A stretch of 64,000 nt of DNA from CAVRIA01 sp963721115 (GTDB taxonomy: Bacteria; Desulfobacterota; Binatia; HRBIN30; CADEER01), in NCBI GenBank assembly GCA_963721115.1, contig CAVRIA010000014.1, forward strand, positions 1-64,000, given 5' to 3'. Shown piece by piece: positions 55,961 through 64,000 of the stretch. Under the pieces are notes generated by a model. It made no database searches. It saw only the letters and a list, made by a program, of their open reading frames with translations, and was not told the DNA's origin. Each line of letters opens with the position of its first letter. The stretch's first letter is position 1. The position numbers and the translations under genes are program-made.

Positions 55961-56612
55961 TCAGCCCTCCAGCTTCATGCGGAACTGGAAGATGACGCCG
56001 ACGGCGCCGTCGGCGTTGTGCAGGTTCATCGGCACGCCGAACCCGCAGGCGAGCGGGCGGGTCGGGTGCGTCCACTGGGCGCCGGCGATGCCGTAGTAGC
56101 CGAACTCGCTGTCCTCCCCTCCCTCCAGGCGCACGCTGAATTGATCGACCGGCCAGACCACCGCCCAGCGCACCCCCTTGTGGCTGGCGTAGAAGGCGCC
56201 GAAGGGCTCCAGCGTGCGGTCGCCGAGCTGGATGTTCACCGGCGGCAGGTTGTCGCGCACGGAGAACGAGGCCGACACCGCCACCGGCTTCCTCCCTGAG
56301 GCATCGCGGTACTCGCGCAACGGCAGTCCGTAGCCGCGAACGCAGGTCGGTCACCTGGTCGATCAGGGGCGAGAGGTCGAGCCCGACCTTGTGGTGCCCG
56401 AACGTGCCGCCGTCCACGGACGCGGTGGCGAACAGCGGCTCCGCGCGATCGGCCGAGTGGGCCGTGAGAAATGTCTTCGACTCTTCGATGGCCGAGAGGA
56501 AAAAGGCGCCGCCGGCCCGAATCTCCCGGGCCCGGCATGCCTGGGGAGGGGCGAGCATCGCCACCGCGGCGATCGACATCACGGTACCGACCGTCGTCTC
56601 GTACCACCGCAT
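55961..56612 (-). CDS. Hypothetical secreted protein
   Basis: A protein of about 217 residues with a signal peptide (MSIAAVAMLAPPQACRA). The mature part has EIRAGGAFFLSAIEESKTFL and VDGGTFGHHKVGLDLSPLID, then, after a one-base slip near 56325, REYRDASGRKPVAVSASFSV. It ends VPMNLHNADGAVGVIFQFRM. There is no recognised domain; the beta-strand pattern suggests an outer-membrane or lipid-binding protein, which is speculation. A 379-bp gap without a supportable gene (56613-56991) precedes it, up to tRNA-Lys. Confidence 0.6.
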
Positions 56613-56991
56613 CCTTCTATCCCGCCCTGAATGCCGCCGCGCCGCTCATCTCACGCCACACATACCCATCCTGCGCATCTTGCCGGCGAGCAATCCATCA
56701 AAAAGGCCTCATGCCGCCGGGGCCTTCGTAAAAGCATCCATTGTGCCACGAGTGCGCAGGTTGGAATCGGTTTGTTCCGAGGCGCGAACCGCGTCGTATT
56801 GGCGAGCCCTCCCCCGCGAAATTGACACGCACGAACACTCTCCCCGGCAATTTTCTCTCGGCCTGGTCCGCCCGGCATTGGATCGCGCACAGACACCGAC
56901 GCATCGAAGTCTTCAGCGCCATCCCAGAGGCCCAGTCCGTCTCGAGCGGGGTGGACTCCGCCGACGACTTTCGGTATGCATGCTGCCCACT

Positions 56992-57065
56992 GGGCCGCTA
57001 GCTCAGCTGGCTAGAGCAGCTGACTCTTAATCAGCGGGTCGGGAGTTCGACTCTCCCGCGGCCCA
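56992..57065 (+). tRNA. tRNA-Lys (CTT)
   Basis: Acceptor GGGCCGC/GCGGCCC with discriminator A, D-arm TAGCTCAGCTGGCTAGAGCA, anticodon stem GCTGA/TCAGC with loop CTCTTAA (anticodon CTT) and T-arm GGGAGTTCGACTCTCCC. No CCA is encoded. Confidence 0.95.
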
Positions 57066-57069
57066 TACC

Positions 57070-57096
57070 GGGAGCCCTTGCGACGCAAGGGCTCCC
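57070..57096 (+). terminator. Strong hairpin after tRNA-Lys
   Basis: A perfect 13-bp dyad, GGGAGCCCTTGCG / CGCAAGGGCTCCC around a single A (so a stem of about ten pairs with a 7-base loop), lies 5 bp beyond the tRNA. GTCCCTTTCCCC follows, without a long T-run. Likely terminator. Confidence 0.65.
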
Positions 57097-57225
57097 GTCC
57101 CTTTCCCCGAATAGCGGACACCTCCGCAATCGATCATCGGAGAACCTGGGAACATCCGGACGCCTGTCTCTTCAACTGCCGATTCCACCCTGGAGCCAAC
57201 GGCGCATCGACTTCTCCGCCCCGAC

Positions 57226-57420
57226 AGGCCGAACTTTTCGAAAGCGAAGGCCCAGTTCGAGCGGTTGGCACGCGAGCTGGAACATGAACACCCAGGCGCC
57301 GCCGCCTCGTTGCGCGAGGGGCTCGACGAAACGCTCGCCCTGCAACGTCTCGGGGTGTGGGGGGGCCCTGTTTCGGACACTGCGCGCGAGCGATTCGGAG
57401 AATCGGAGCGGCGTCCCCTT
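57226..57420 (+). pseudogene. IS256-family transposase C-terminal remnant
   Basis: FERLARELEHEHPGAAASLR, then EGLDETLALQRLGV, is a typical IS256-family transposase C-terminal sequence. Frame shifting after LGVWG leads to FRTLRASDSENRSG (the usual RTLRSTNPIES-type segment). The catalytic DDE region and both ends of the insertion sequence are missing. It sits between tRNA-Lys and VapBC. Confidence 0.65.
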
Positions 57421-57455
57421 ACCCCTCGATCGATGCTCCGGCCGAGCCCTGGACG

Positions 57456-57836
57456 TTACGTCGCCAAGAGCTGCGTGCCGTAGCGGCGAAACCGGCGGTC
57501 GTGCGTCACCACGACCAGATCTTCGAGCTGGGCCTGGGCGACGAGCATGCGGTCGAACGGATCATCGTGATGCCGCGGCAACGCGCCCGCGCTCTGCGCG
57601 TGGCGCGCGCGGATCGGGAGCTCGGCGAAGCCGTTCGCCTCGATCTCCCCCGCTAGGTTACTGTCTTTCACGTCGAGTCGTCCGAGCTTCGCCTTGATGG
57701 CGATCTCCCAAATGCTCGCCGAACTCACGTGCACGATCGAATTCGGATCGCGGATCGCGTCGCGCGCCGTTTCGGATAGCTTGGGGTCGTCGCTCAGCCA
57801 CCACAGGAACGCGTGCGTGTCGAGCAATAGCCTCAT
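57456..57836 (-). CDS. PIN-domain toxin (VapC-like)
   Basis: A 126-residue type II toxin ribonuclease. The four acidic catalytic positions are visible: LLLDTHAFLWW (Asp), SASIWEIAIKAKLG (Glu), HHDDPFDRMLVAQA (Asp) and LVVVTHDRRF (Asp). The start overlaps the antitoxin stop by 4 bp (ATGA). It is of the VapC/PIN subgroup that pairs with Phd-type antitoxins. Confidence 0.93.
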   Translation of the reverse strand: MRLLLDTHAFLWWLSDDPKLSETARDAIRDPNSIVHVSSASIWEIAIKAKLGRLDVKDSNLAGEIEANGFAELPIRARHAQSAGALPRHHDDPFDRMLVAQAQLEDLVVVTHDRRFRRYGTQLLAT

Positions 57837-58069
57837 CTCTTCGTGATTCCGAATGCCTTGCCGATCGCCCGTGGAAGTGGGGCATCGAAGTCCTTGCCGA
57901 TACGGATCCGCCCCTTCAATCGCCCCGGCTCTCGTTCGCGCGCCGAGACGGCGACGAGCTTCGCCACCGGGCGTCCGTCCTTGGCAATCACGATCTCCTC
58001 CCCACCCGACACGCGCGCGAGCAGACGCGAAAGGTGTGTCTTGGCTTCGTGAACGTTTACCACATCCAT
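57833..58069 (-). CDS. Phd/YefM-family antitoxin
   Basis: 78 residues. MDVVNVHEAKTHLSRLLARV, then GEEIVIAKDGRPVAKLVAV, is the standard Phd/YefM DNA-binding N-terminus. The C-terminus (RIRIGKDFDAPLPRAIGKAF) is the toxin-neutralising tail. It precedes the toxin gene with an overlap, forming an autoregulated TA operon; the operator should lie just upstream of 58069, where no dyad stands out. Confidence 0.93.
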   Translation of the reverse strand: MDVVNVHEAKTHLSRLLARVSGGEEIVIAKDGRPVAKLVAVSAREREPGRLKGRIRIGKDFDAPLPRAIGKAFGITKR

Positions 58070-58187
58070 GGGTGTGACATAGTGAGATGACTAAGGTTAG
58101 TCAAGTGCGCCGGCGCGGCCTCGCGGGGACGGACCAGGGAGAGGTAATTGGTTCTGGCGAAGAGGCGCTGATGACAGTGTTCCGCCG

Positions 58188-58202
58188 CTGAGCTTGTCGA
58201 AG
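58188..58202. repeat. CTGAGCTTGTCGAAG half-element
   Basis: A single copy of one arm of the element at 7978-8050, in the gap between the TA operon and the hydrolase gene. It is followed by GGGCGTTTCGACTTTTTCAA. Confidence 0.7.
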
Positions 58203-58228
58203 GGCGTTTCGACTTTTTCAACGGGCTG

Positions 58229-59164
58229 CTAAGCGTGCGCCGTCGCCGCCACGCCCAGTGCGGCGCTCGACGGTGGACGCGCCCGGAGCAGCTCGCGCCA
58301 GCGCGCCTCGGTCAGGTGGGCGGGCTCGGTGGAGCGGAGGAAGTCCACGAGCACGTCGACGAAGCGCTCGGGGGCCTCACAGTGCGGAAAATGGCCGACG
58401 CCCTCGAACACCTCGAGGCGGCTCCCCGGCATCACCTCGTGCGCGGCGACGGCGTGGCTCACCGGAATGAACGGATCGCGGTCGCCCCAGACGATCAGCG
58501 TCGGCACCTGCGATGCCAAGTACAGCCGGTCGGTCGCCGTCACGGCCTGCCCGCCCAGATCGACCACGGCGCGCAGGGTCCGAAAGAAGGCCTGGCGCGT
58601 GTCCGCCTCCGCCAGTGACGTGAAGCTGCGCCACATCTCCTCCACGGCAGGAGCGGCGCGCATGCCGAGGCGCTGGAGCGACGCGCCGAGCCGATTCCCC
58701 AGGTCGCGGACGCGCGCCGTGGAGACGAACGGCAGCACGTACTCGACGCCCGGGAAGGTCAGGGCGCGCAAGATGACGCTGACCTCTCGCCCCAGGCCGC
58801 CGCTGCCGACCAAGACCAGGCGTTCGCAGCGCTCCGGGAACTGGTAGGCGAACTGCAAGGCGACACCGCCGCCGAGCGATTGGCCCACCACCGTCGCACG
58901 CTCGTGGCCGAGGACGTGCAACAGGTCGCGCAGGAAATTGGCGTGTGCCCCGAGCGCGTACTCGCCGCGCCGCGGCTTGCCCGACTCGCCGTGCCCGAGC
59001 AGGTCGGGAGCGATGACGGTAAAGCGCCGAGCCAGCGCCGGCGCGACGTGCCGCCACGTCACCGAGCTGCCGGCCATGCCGTGCACGAGCAGCACCACCG
59101 GCCCGCTACCGCCGAGATGGAAGGCCACTCGGTGGCCGTGAATCGACAGATGCTCCAGCTTCAT
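58229..59164 (-). CDS. Alpha/beta hydrolase
   Basis: A 311-residue alpha/beta hydrolase starting MKLEHLSIHGHRVAFHLGGS. The oxyanion segment is VVLLVHGMAGSSVTWRH, the nucleophile elbow VVGQSLGGGVALQF, the Asp VPTLIVWGDRDPFIPV and the His VFEGVGHFPHCEAPERF. No signal peptide is present. The family includes haloalkane dehalogenases, epoxide hydrolases and C-C hydrolases; the substrate is not determinable. Frame intact. It is divergent from the rhodanese gene. Confidence 0.88.
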   Translation of the reverse strand: MKLEHLSIHGHRVAFHLGGSGPVVLLVHGMAGSSVTWRHVAPALARRFTVIAPDLLGHGESGKPRRGEYALGAHANFLRDLLHVLGHERATVVGQSLGGGVALQFAYQFPERCERLVLVGSGGLGREVSVILRALTFPGVEYVLPFVSTARVRDLGNRLGASLQRLGMRAAPAVEEMWRSFTSLAEADTRQAFFRTLRAVVDLGGQAVTATDRLYLASQVPTLIVWGDRDPFIPVSHAVAAHEVMPGSRLEVFEGVGHFPHCEAPERFVDVLVDFLRSTEPAHLTEARWRELLRARPPSSAALGVAATAHA

Positions 59165-59361
59165 CGCCGCCTCCCGCGCCGCACCGCCAACGCGGCCAGT
59201 GGGCGCTCGGGTCGTATCTCGCTGCCTGCACAACGGATAGCGGAGCAGGATGTTCATGTCCATGTCGCGGGACTGCAATCGCGCCATGGCGGTACGGCGG
59301 CTTTGGTTGTAGAGCACGAGTGAGGCGGCGTGCCGTCGTCTCGTGCGAAGGAGGATCGTCC

Positions 59362-59769
59362 ATGCCATCTCACAGGTATCTGCCGGCCGTCGCGGTGGCG
59401 TTGGTCGCCGCCCTGCTCGCCAGTGCGGGCTGCCGCCACGGCGCCGCGAACACGACACCGATCTCCGCCGCGGAGCTGGCGCAACAGCTCCGCAGCGGTA
59501 CCCCGCCGCTGATCCTCGACGTCCGAACGCCGGCCGAGTACGCGGCGGGCCACATCCCCGGCGCGATCAACATCCCCCACACGGAGATCGCGCAGCGGCT
59601 GAAGGAGATCCCCGCCGCGAAGTCGGCGGAGATCGTGGTTCACTGCCAGGGTGGCGGGCGCGCCGCCAAGGCCGAGCAGGCGCTCGCCGCGGCCGGCTAC
59701 ACCAACCTCCGCGATCTCACCGGCCACATGAAGGGCTGGCAGCAGGGCGGCTTCCCGGTCGACCGGTGA
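59362..59769 (+). CDS. Rhodanese-domain lipoprotein
   Basis: A protein of about 135 residues with a lipobox (VAALLASAGC) and an AAGGAGGAT ribosome site 7 bases upstream. The rhodanese domain has LILDVRTPAEYAAGHIPGAI and the catalytic loop VVHCQGGGRAAKAEQALAAA (Cys as persulfide carrier, with the CxxxGxR-like arrangement CQGGGR). It ends HMKGWQQGGFPVD. A single-domain periplasmic rhodanese. Confidence 0.92.
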   Translation: MPSHRYLPAVAVALVAALLASAGCRHGAANTTPISAAELAQQLRSGTPPLILDVRTPAEYAAGHIPGAINIPHTEIAQRLKEIPAAKSAEIVVHCQGGGRAAKAEQALAAAGYTNLRDLTGHMKGWQQGGFPVDR

Positions 59770-59947
59770 TCGGCGCGCTCCTCGTTTTCCCCTTGCTTGT
59801 CGCCCCCCATTCGGACGAGCATCGTACTTTCGCTCATGCTTTTGGTCCGATCCTGTAGCAACCCGGTCCCGGCGGGCCGGTCGACGGTCCGCAGCCCCGG
59901 CGCCGGGTGCCGTGCGATCGCCGCCGTCGCCGCGGGGTAGCAGCGCG

Positions 59948-61297
59948 ATGCAGACCCCGCCCGATCTCCTCACCGCCATCGGCCGCTTTCACCCGCTGGT
60001 CCTGCACTTCCCGATGGGCCTGATCCTCGGCGTGGTCGGCCTGGAGCTCTGGATCGCGCTCCGTCCGGGTACCGAGCTGCGCCCGGCCACGGGTATCCTC
60101 CTCGCCTTGGCGAGCGCCAGCGCGGTGGTCGCCGCGGCCTGCGGGCTTCTGCTCGCGCGGTCCGGCGGATACGACGAGAACCTGCTGGTCAGGCACCGCT
60201 TGTTTGGTCTCGGCACGGCGGCGTTGGCAGTGACGGCACTGCTGCTCCATCGCTGGGCGAGGCGATCGGGCGGTGCGCGCGCGACGGCGCTGTACCGCGT
60301 GACGCTGGCCACGACCGTGATCGCGATGACCGGGGCGGGATACTACGGCGGCATCATCACGCACGGCAGCAACACGCCGTTCGAATCCCTCGCAGCCGCT
60401 CTGCGCGGCGTTTTCGGCTACGCCGCCCCGTCGGCTGCCGCCGGCGTCGCCCCGGCGAGCGAGGACGACGTCTTCCTGCGCTCGATCCAACCGATTCTGG
60501 AGTCGCACTGTTACGAATGTCACGGAGCGGAAAAGCAGAAGCACGGACTGCGGCTCGACAGCCGAGAGGCCGCCCTGGCCGGTGGCGAGAGCGGCAAGCC
60601 CGCCATCGTTCCCGGCAATGCGATGCAAAGCCGCCTGGTGGAGGCGATCACGCTGCCGCCCGGAAACAAGCGGGCGATGCCGCCGACCGGCAAGCCGCGG
60701 CTCGCGCCCGCCCAGGTGCTGGCCCTGATCGACTGGATCAATCGCGGCGCCCTGTGGCCCGACAAGAACCAGCTGCGGCCCGAGGGAGTTGCGCCGCCCG
60801 CCGCCGCCGTGCTGGAGCGCCTCCGTGCGAGCGGGTTCCGCCTGAGCCAGCTGTCGCAGGGCCACCCGCTGGTGCGGGTGGATCGCGTTCCCGACGGAGC
60901 CCGCCTCTCGGCACTGGCGCCGATCGCGAAGCAGATCGCCTGGCTCGATCTGGCCGGCTTCCACTTCGAGCCCGGCGAGCTGCGCATCCTGGCCGACATG
61001 CCGTACCTGACGCGCCTGGAGCTGCAGCACTCCAACGTGCGGGACGCCGACCTCGCCGACGTCGCCAAGCTAACCCATCTCACGGTCCTGAATCTCTACG
61101 CCACCGAGATCGGCGATCCGGGGCTGGATCGTCTGCGCGACCTGGGCTCTCTCGAGCGGCTCTACCTGTGGCGGACGCGGGTCACCCCGGCAGGGCTGCA
61201 GCGCCTGCGCGAGGCCCTGTCGACCGCGAAGATCGACTCCGGAGACGCCGATAACGGCCCCTCCGGAGCGAGCGATGCGGCGAACCCCGCGGCGTGA
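59948..61297 (+). CDS. Planctomycete-type cytochrome membrane protein with LRR
   Basis: 449 residues. The N-terminal DUF2231-like membrane region has about four hydrophobic helices (RFHPLVLHFPMGLILGVVGL and on). From about 175 a cytochrome c-like domain of PSCyt1/c-type Planctomycete-Cyt-C type carries the haem motif CYECHG and SIQPILESHCYECHG, with MPPTGKPRLAPAQVLALIDW. The C-terminal 140 residues are leucine-rich repeats (LDLAGFHFEPGELRILADMP, LTRLELQHSNVRDADLADV). Usually paired with DUF1549/DUF1553 proteins, as here (next gene 119 bp downstream). Confidence 0.85.
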   Translation: MQTPPDLLTAIGRFHPLVLHFPMGLILGVVGLELWIALRPGTELRPATGILLALASASAVVAAACGLLLARSGGYDENLLVRHRLFGLGTAALAVTALLLHRWARRSGGARATALYRVTLATTVIAMTGAGYYGGIITHGSNTPFESLAAALRGVFGYAAPSAAAGVAPASEDDVFLRSIQPILESHCYECHGAEKQKHGLRLDSREAALAGGESGKPAIVPGNAMQSRLVEAITLPPGNKRAMPPTGKPRLAPAQVLALIDWINRGALWPDKNQLRPEGVAPPAAAVLERLRASGFRLSQLSQGHPLVRVDRVPDGARLSALAPIAKQIAWLDLAGFHFEPGELRILADMPYLTRLELQHSNVRDADLADVAKLTHLTVLNLYATEIGDPGLDRLRDLGSLERLYLWRTRVTPAGLQRLREALSTAKIDSGDADNGPSGASDAANPAA

Positions 61298-61416
61298 AAC
61301 TGGTTTGATTTCCGCGCCGGCAGGGGGCTAAGGTCGGGGGGTCGGAGCCCTCGACCACGGAGATCTGTCTTCGTGGCGAAAGCATTCCGTCCAATCGGGA
61401 CTGAATTCGGAGTCTC

Positions 61417-64000
61417 ATGATCGCCAGGCAATCGTCGATCTCCGCGTTGATCGCGGCGCTGATGCTGGTGCTCGCGCCCGGGTGCGGCGGCGGGCACGAC
61501 GGCGCCGCAGCCGGATCGGCTGCGGCTCGACTGCCGGAGACCGTTCGATTCAACCGGGACGTTCGGCCGATTCTCACCGACAAGTGCTTCGCCTGCCACG
61601 GACCCGACGCGAACCAGCGCCAGGCGGACCTGCGACTCGACGTTCGCGACAGTGCGCTTTCGGACCGCAAAGGGGTTCACGCCATCGTTCCCGGCGACGT
61701 CACCCACAGTGAGCTGGTGCGGCGGATCAGCAGCAGCGACCCCGAGTATCGGATGCCGCCGCCGCGCTCCAATCGGACGCTCGGCCCGCGCGAGATCGCC
61801 CTGCTGACCAAGTGGGTGAAGCAAGGCGCCGAGTACGAGCCACACTGGGCCTATGCCCCGCTCCACCGTCCCGTCCCGCCCCCGGTCAAGGACACGCAGT
61901 GGGTCGAAAACCCGATCGATCAGTTCGTCCTCGCCCGGCTCGAACAGCACGGCGTCGACCCCCTCGCCCGACGCCGATCCCTACACGCTCGCCCGCCGGC
62001 TGAGCTTCGACATCGTCGGCCTGCCGCCCAAGCCCGAGCAAGTCGACGCCTTCGTGCGCAACGAGAAGCCGTCGGAGTACGCCGACTTCGTCGATCGCCT
62101 GCTGGCATCACCGCACTACGGCGAACGGATGGCGGTGTACTGGCTCGACCTGGTCCGCTACGCGGACACCAACGGCTACAACGAGGATCAGCACCACCAC
62201 ATCTATCCGTACCGCGACTACGTGATCCGCGCCTTCAACGACGACATGCCGTTCGACGAGTTCACCATCGAGCAGCTGGCCGGCGACCTGCTGCCCGCGC
62301 CGACGCGCTGGCAACGCGTGGCCTCGGGGTACAACCGCCTGAACAAGGTGAGCACGGAAAACGGCAGCCAGGAGAAGGAGTTCCTGGCCAAGTACGCCGC
62401 CGACCGGGTGCGCACGACGGCGACCGTCTGGATGGGGGCGACGTTGGGGTGCGCCGAGTGCCACGACCACAAGTTCGATCCCTACACGTCGAAGGACTTC
62501 TACAGCTTCGCCGCCTTCTTCGCCGACGTCGAAGGAGCAGGCGGTGCCGAGCGCTGGGACGAATCGCGATGCCGCCGGAGATCGCCGTGCCGCCGCCGCA
62601 AGCCAGGCAGCTCAGCTCGACGAGCTGACGCGCAGGATCGCGGAGCCTCGAGGCCCAGCGAAGCGCCGCCGTCGCGCGGCAACGACAGCGCTTCGAGGCG
62701 GACCTCGAACGGCTGGGAAAGCGGCGAACCGCGGCCGTCGTCCGCGATCGTCATCGCGCAGCCGCCTTTCGTCCTGGCGGACTGGACTCCCCTGATCGAC
62801 GGCGGCACGGTCGACGAGAGCGGTCAGTTGCGCCTCGTGAGCCCGCCCCTCGGCAACGACGGTGTCGAGCGAGGGATCCAAACCGGTCGTGGCAACCTCG
62901 AGTTTCTGCTCGACGTCGCCGCGTTCCACTTCCCCGAGGGTTCCGTCGACGTCGGCCGAAGCTGTTCTCATGGTCCATCGGGCAGAAGAACGGAGCCCAC
63001 GGAATCTCCGATATCCGTCAACCGGGCGGTCGGCCGGCCGATCGGCCTGAAAGCCATCACCGACACCAACGACGTGCGTGTGGTCGAGCTGGGAGCCGCC
63101 AGACGAGCTCGCGTCCCTCCGGCTGAGGGTGCTCTGGAACGAGTCCAAGAGACAGTGGAGCGCTTCCTACGGGGTGAACGGCGACCCACCGCTCAAGCCT
63201 TTCCCGGGCGGCCCGATGATCGACCCCTCCCGGCGCGAGCCCGCCGAGCGGTGGGGGGAATCGATCCGCGTGGGGGCGATTCCGCTCAGCCTGCTCACCA
63301 ACCCCGGACAGAAGGAAGAGGAACCACTCACCGACCACCTCGAAGTGCTGATCAAACGTCAGGTCGTGCGGCGCTACGACCCCCTCGACGACCCGCCGGC
63401 GGAGATCGCCGCGATCCGGAGAACCCCGCCCGCCGAGCGCGATGCGGCGCAGATCCGCAAGCTCGACGATTACTACACCTCGGTGACGCCCGAGCTGGCC
63501 ACCTGGAACGACGAGATCGATCGGCTCGAAGTGCAAGAAGGCCGCGATCGGAAGTGCCGTTCCCCCACACGCTGGTGACCGTCGCCACCAAACCGCACGT
63601 CACTCGCGTCTTGAAGCGGGGGAACTGGCAGGACGACAGCGGCGAGATCGTCGAGCCGGCGGTGCCGGCGTTCCTGCCGCCGCTGCCGAAGGGGAGCAAG
63701 GCCAACCGGCTGGCTCTCGCCCGCTGGCTGGTCGTCGCCCGACAACCCGCTGACCGCGCGGGTGCTGGTGAACCGGCTCTGGACCTGTTCTTCGGCCACG
63801 GCATCGTCCGCACCCTCGACGATCTCGGATCGCAAGGGGCGCAGCCCAGCCATCCCGAGCTGCTCGATTGGCTGGCGTCCGAGCTCATCGACAGCGGCTG
63901 GGACGTCAAGCACGTGATCCGCCTGCTCGTCACCTCGCACGGCCTACCGCCAGTCTTCGGTCGAGCGCGCCGACTTGCGCGAGATCGATCCGGAGAACGA
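61417..64000 (+). CDS. PSCyt-DUF1549-DUF1553 protein, partial, multiply frameshifted
   Basis: The 5' part is intact: lipobox (LMLVLAPGCGGG), then a haem domain with RFNRDVRPILTDKCFACHGPD and DVTHSELVRRISSSDPEYRM. DUF1549 follows: NPIDQFVLARLEQHGV, RRLSFDIVGLPPKP, DLVRYADTNGYNEDQHHHIY and GCAECHDHKFDPYTSKDFY. A beta-rich insert (about 62760-63560) leads to DUF1553 (RGNWQDDSGEIVEPAVPAFL, HPELLDWLASELIDSGWDVK). Frame changes occur near 61970, 62545, 62960, 63100, 63555 and 63745, so errors are dense here. The C-terminus lies beyond the window. The second haem-like CxxCH (GCAECHDH) is typical. Confidence 0.85.

Noticed and set aside
56741..57001. 86-residue frame before tRNA-Lys
   Set aside because: Runs into the tRNA, has an odd composition and no ribosome site.

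Overview
This is a GC-rich bacterial chromosomal window with dense coding on both strands. It looks like a metagenome-derived contig from an uncultured, probably free-living heterotroph. No 16S or taxonomic marker gene is present. Recurrent dockerin-like repeats (CxGDCNGDGEVTIDELV type) in secreted proteins, planctomycete-type cytochrome genes, an in-frame UGA selenoprotein and bacterial NHEJ genes suggest a lineage such as Candidatus Binatota or another deltaproteobacteria-like or planctomycete-like group. That placement is inference only.

Layout. 1-8 kb: a truncated CocE-type hydrolase, a PaaI thioesterase, a secreted dockerin-repeat protein, a MerR/TPR protein, and Ku and LigD transcribed divergently. 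8-16 kb: an SMP-30 lactonase, an ECF sigma factor, a GH15 glucosidase, then a compact operon (anti-sigma-like protein carrying a dockerin pair, cohesin-like secreted protein, VIT/vWA lipoprotein) behind an ECF-type promoter candidate, and an MBL-fold hydrolase. 17-23 kb: two GT-C type membrane proteins and two sulfatase-fold lipoproteins that have Thr where sulfatases have Cys. 23-28 kb: DNA polymerase IV, a GST and an AsmA-like protein. 28-32 kb: the conserved tRNA-Ser, SRP RNA, dnaX, ybaB, recR block and a GFA protein. 32-37.5 kb: an LMF1-like membrane protein, a GluR0-like ligand-gated potassium channel and a graveyard of truncated genes. 37.5-43 kb: two large dockerin-bearing secreted hydrolases. 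43-45 kb: rph, rdgB and tRNAs Pro, Arg, His. 46-47 kb: a GrdB/PrdB-like selenoprotein. 47-55 kb: a CehA/McbA metallohydrolase with a HEAT-repeat partner, a seven-copy 138-bp tandem array and a FadB-like fusion enzyme. 55-64 kb: DUF3108 and other secreted proteins, tRNA-Lys, an IS256 remnant, VapBC, an alpha/beta hydrolase, a rhodanese lipoprotein and a planctomycete-type cytochrome pair (PSCyt1/LRR and DUF1549/DUF1553), the last running off the end.

Two window-wide properties matter for a reader. First, at least a dozen genes, including the normally essential dnaX, carry single-base frameshifts. Most look like consensus errors in G/C-rich runs rather than real gene decay, so such genes are annotated over their full span. 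Second, many intergenic gaps hold short tandem-repeat elements (units such as AGGCTN, GTTGTTGG, AGCACGTC, CTTCGTG), often as two inverted arms able to fold into long hairpins. Larger inverted-repeat elements are also present.
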